64,000 bases of DNA from Lonepinella sp042485795 (GTDB lineage: Bacteria > Pseudomonadota > Gammaproteobacteria > Enterobacterales > Pasteurellaceae). This document shows, piece after piece, positions 63,932-64,000 of this stretch (position 1 is the stretch's first letter; every line of letters begins with the position of its first letter). A program made the position numbers and the translations under genes. The stretch covers positions 62,001 to 126,000 of the forward strand of contig NZ_CP169368.1 in NCBI RefSeq assembly GCF_042485795.1. The letters run 5' to 3'. The notes under the pieces were generated by a model. That model was not told the origin of the DNA and searched no databases. It was given only the letters and a program-made list of their open reading frames with translations.

Positions 63932-64000
63932 ATGCCAACACCAGCGTTTATCTCAATCGAAGGTAGTAACCAAGGCAATATCACAGCCGGTGCATTTACT
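63932..64000 (+). CDS. hcp: Hcp inner-tube protein (TssD), first 23 codons (runs off the right edge)
   Basis: The reading MPTPAFISIEG then SNQGNITAGAFT is the conserved Hcp N-terminus; AGGAG stands seven bases before the ATG. Hcp hexamers stack into the tube expelled by T6SS. Transcribed away from the PAAR-tssB operon. The remaining ~140 codons are outside the window. Confidence 0.93.
   Translation, partial: MPTPAFISIEGSNQGNITAGAFT

Overview
The window looks like a chromosome segment from a Pasteurellaceae bacterium. It is AT-rich, carries many copies of the Haemophilus-type DNA uptake core AAGTGCGGT / ACCGCACTT, and has gammaproteobacterial housekeeping operons (S10 ribosomal operon, rpoH, nadR, FMN-riboswitch ribB, engB, comM). 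I cannot fix the genus from the sequence alone.

Left part (1-5.1 kb): a two-gene antiphage island. A helicase gene running off the left edge (druE-like) follows and overlaps by ATGA a 1052-aa gene of the STY4851/YjiT type (druH-like), which I read as a Druantia type III system. It sits directly behind rpsQ and its terminator, where the spc operon (rplN...) would normally follow. 5.2-10.4 kb: the complete S10 operon (rpsJ to rpsQ) with a near-consensus promoter and an attenuator-like leader. 10.4-14.4 kb: melibiose locus melA-melB with divergent melR. 14.4-15.3 kb: rpoH. 15.5-19.7 kb: a TAXI-type TRAP transporter (receptor, fused permease, UspA-like protein). 19.9-21.9 kb: nadR and a metallophosphoesterase. 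22.0-23.7 kb: FMN riboswitch-ribB and engB.

23.8-27.0 kb is a scar. comM carries a one-base frameshift and is then cut in the AAA domain exactly where a Tn7-like transposon end begins (TGT plus two 16-bp direct repeats), followed by a TnsE-like gene and broken transposase fragments. The 3' part of comM is not seen in the window.

27.1-64.0 kb is one type VI secretion locus containing all thirteen core components: clpV (tssH) at the left, a long leftward operon (PAAR, tssB, C, E, F, G, tagH, tssJ, K, L, vasH-like, tagO, tssA, tssM), and the start of hcp facing right at the edge. Between tssM and clpV lies the effector arsenal: vgrG, a DUF4123 chaperone, two tandem lipoprotein immunity genes, a Tle1-like phospholipase, a second vgrG with an apparently identical first 1.6 kb, and an array of toxin-immunity cassettes. 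Three effector copies share a nearly identical ~500-aa M23-like region ending at HPLGLIG and then switch to different C-terminal toxins (two are GH19 lysozyme-like). Two of the immunity genes share an SH3-like C-terminus. The first effector is complete; downstream copies are displaced (orphan) modules with lost starts, frameshifts or an IS3 remnant. This is the part of the window that most looks like an evolving, incompletely described system.
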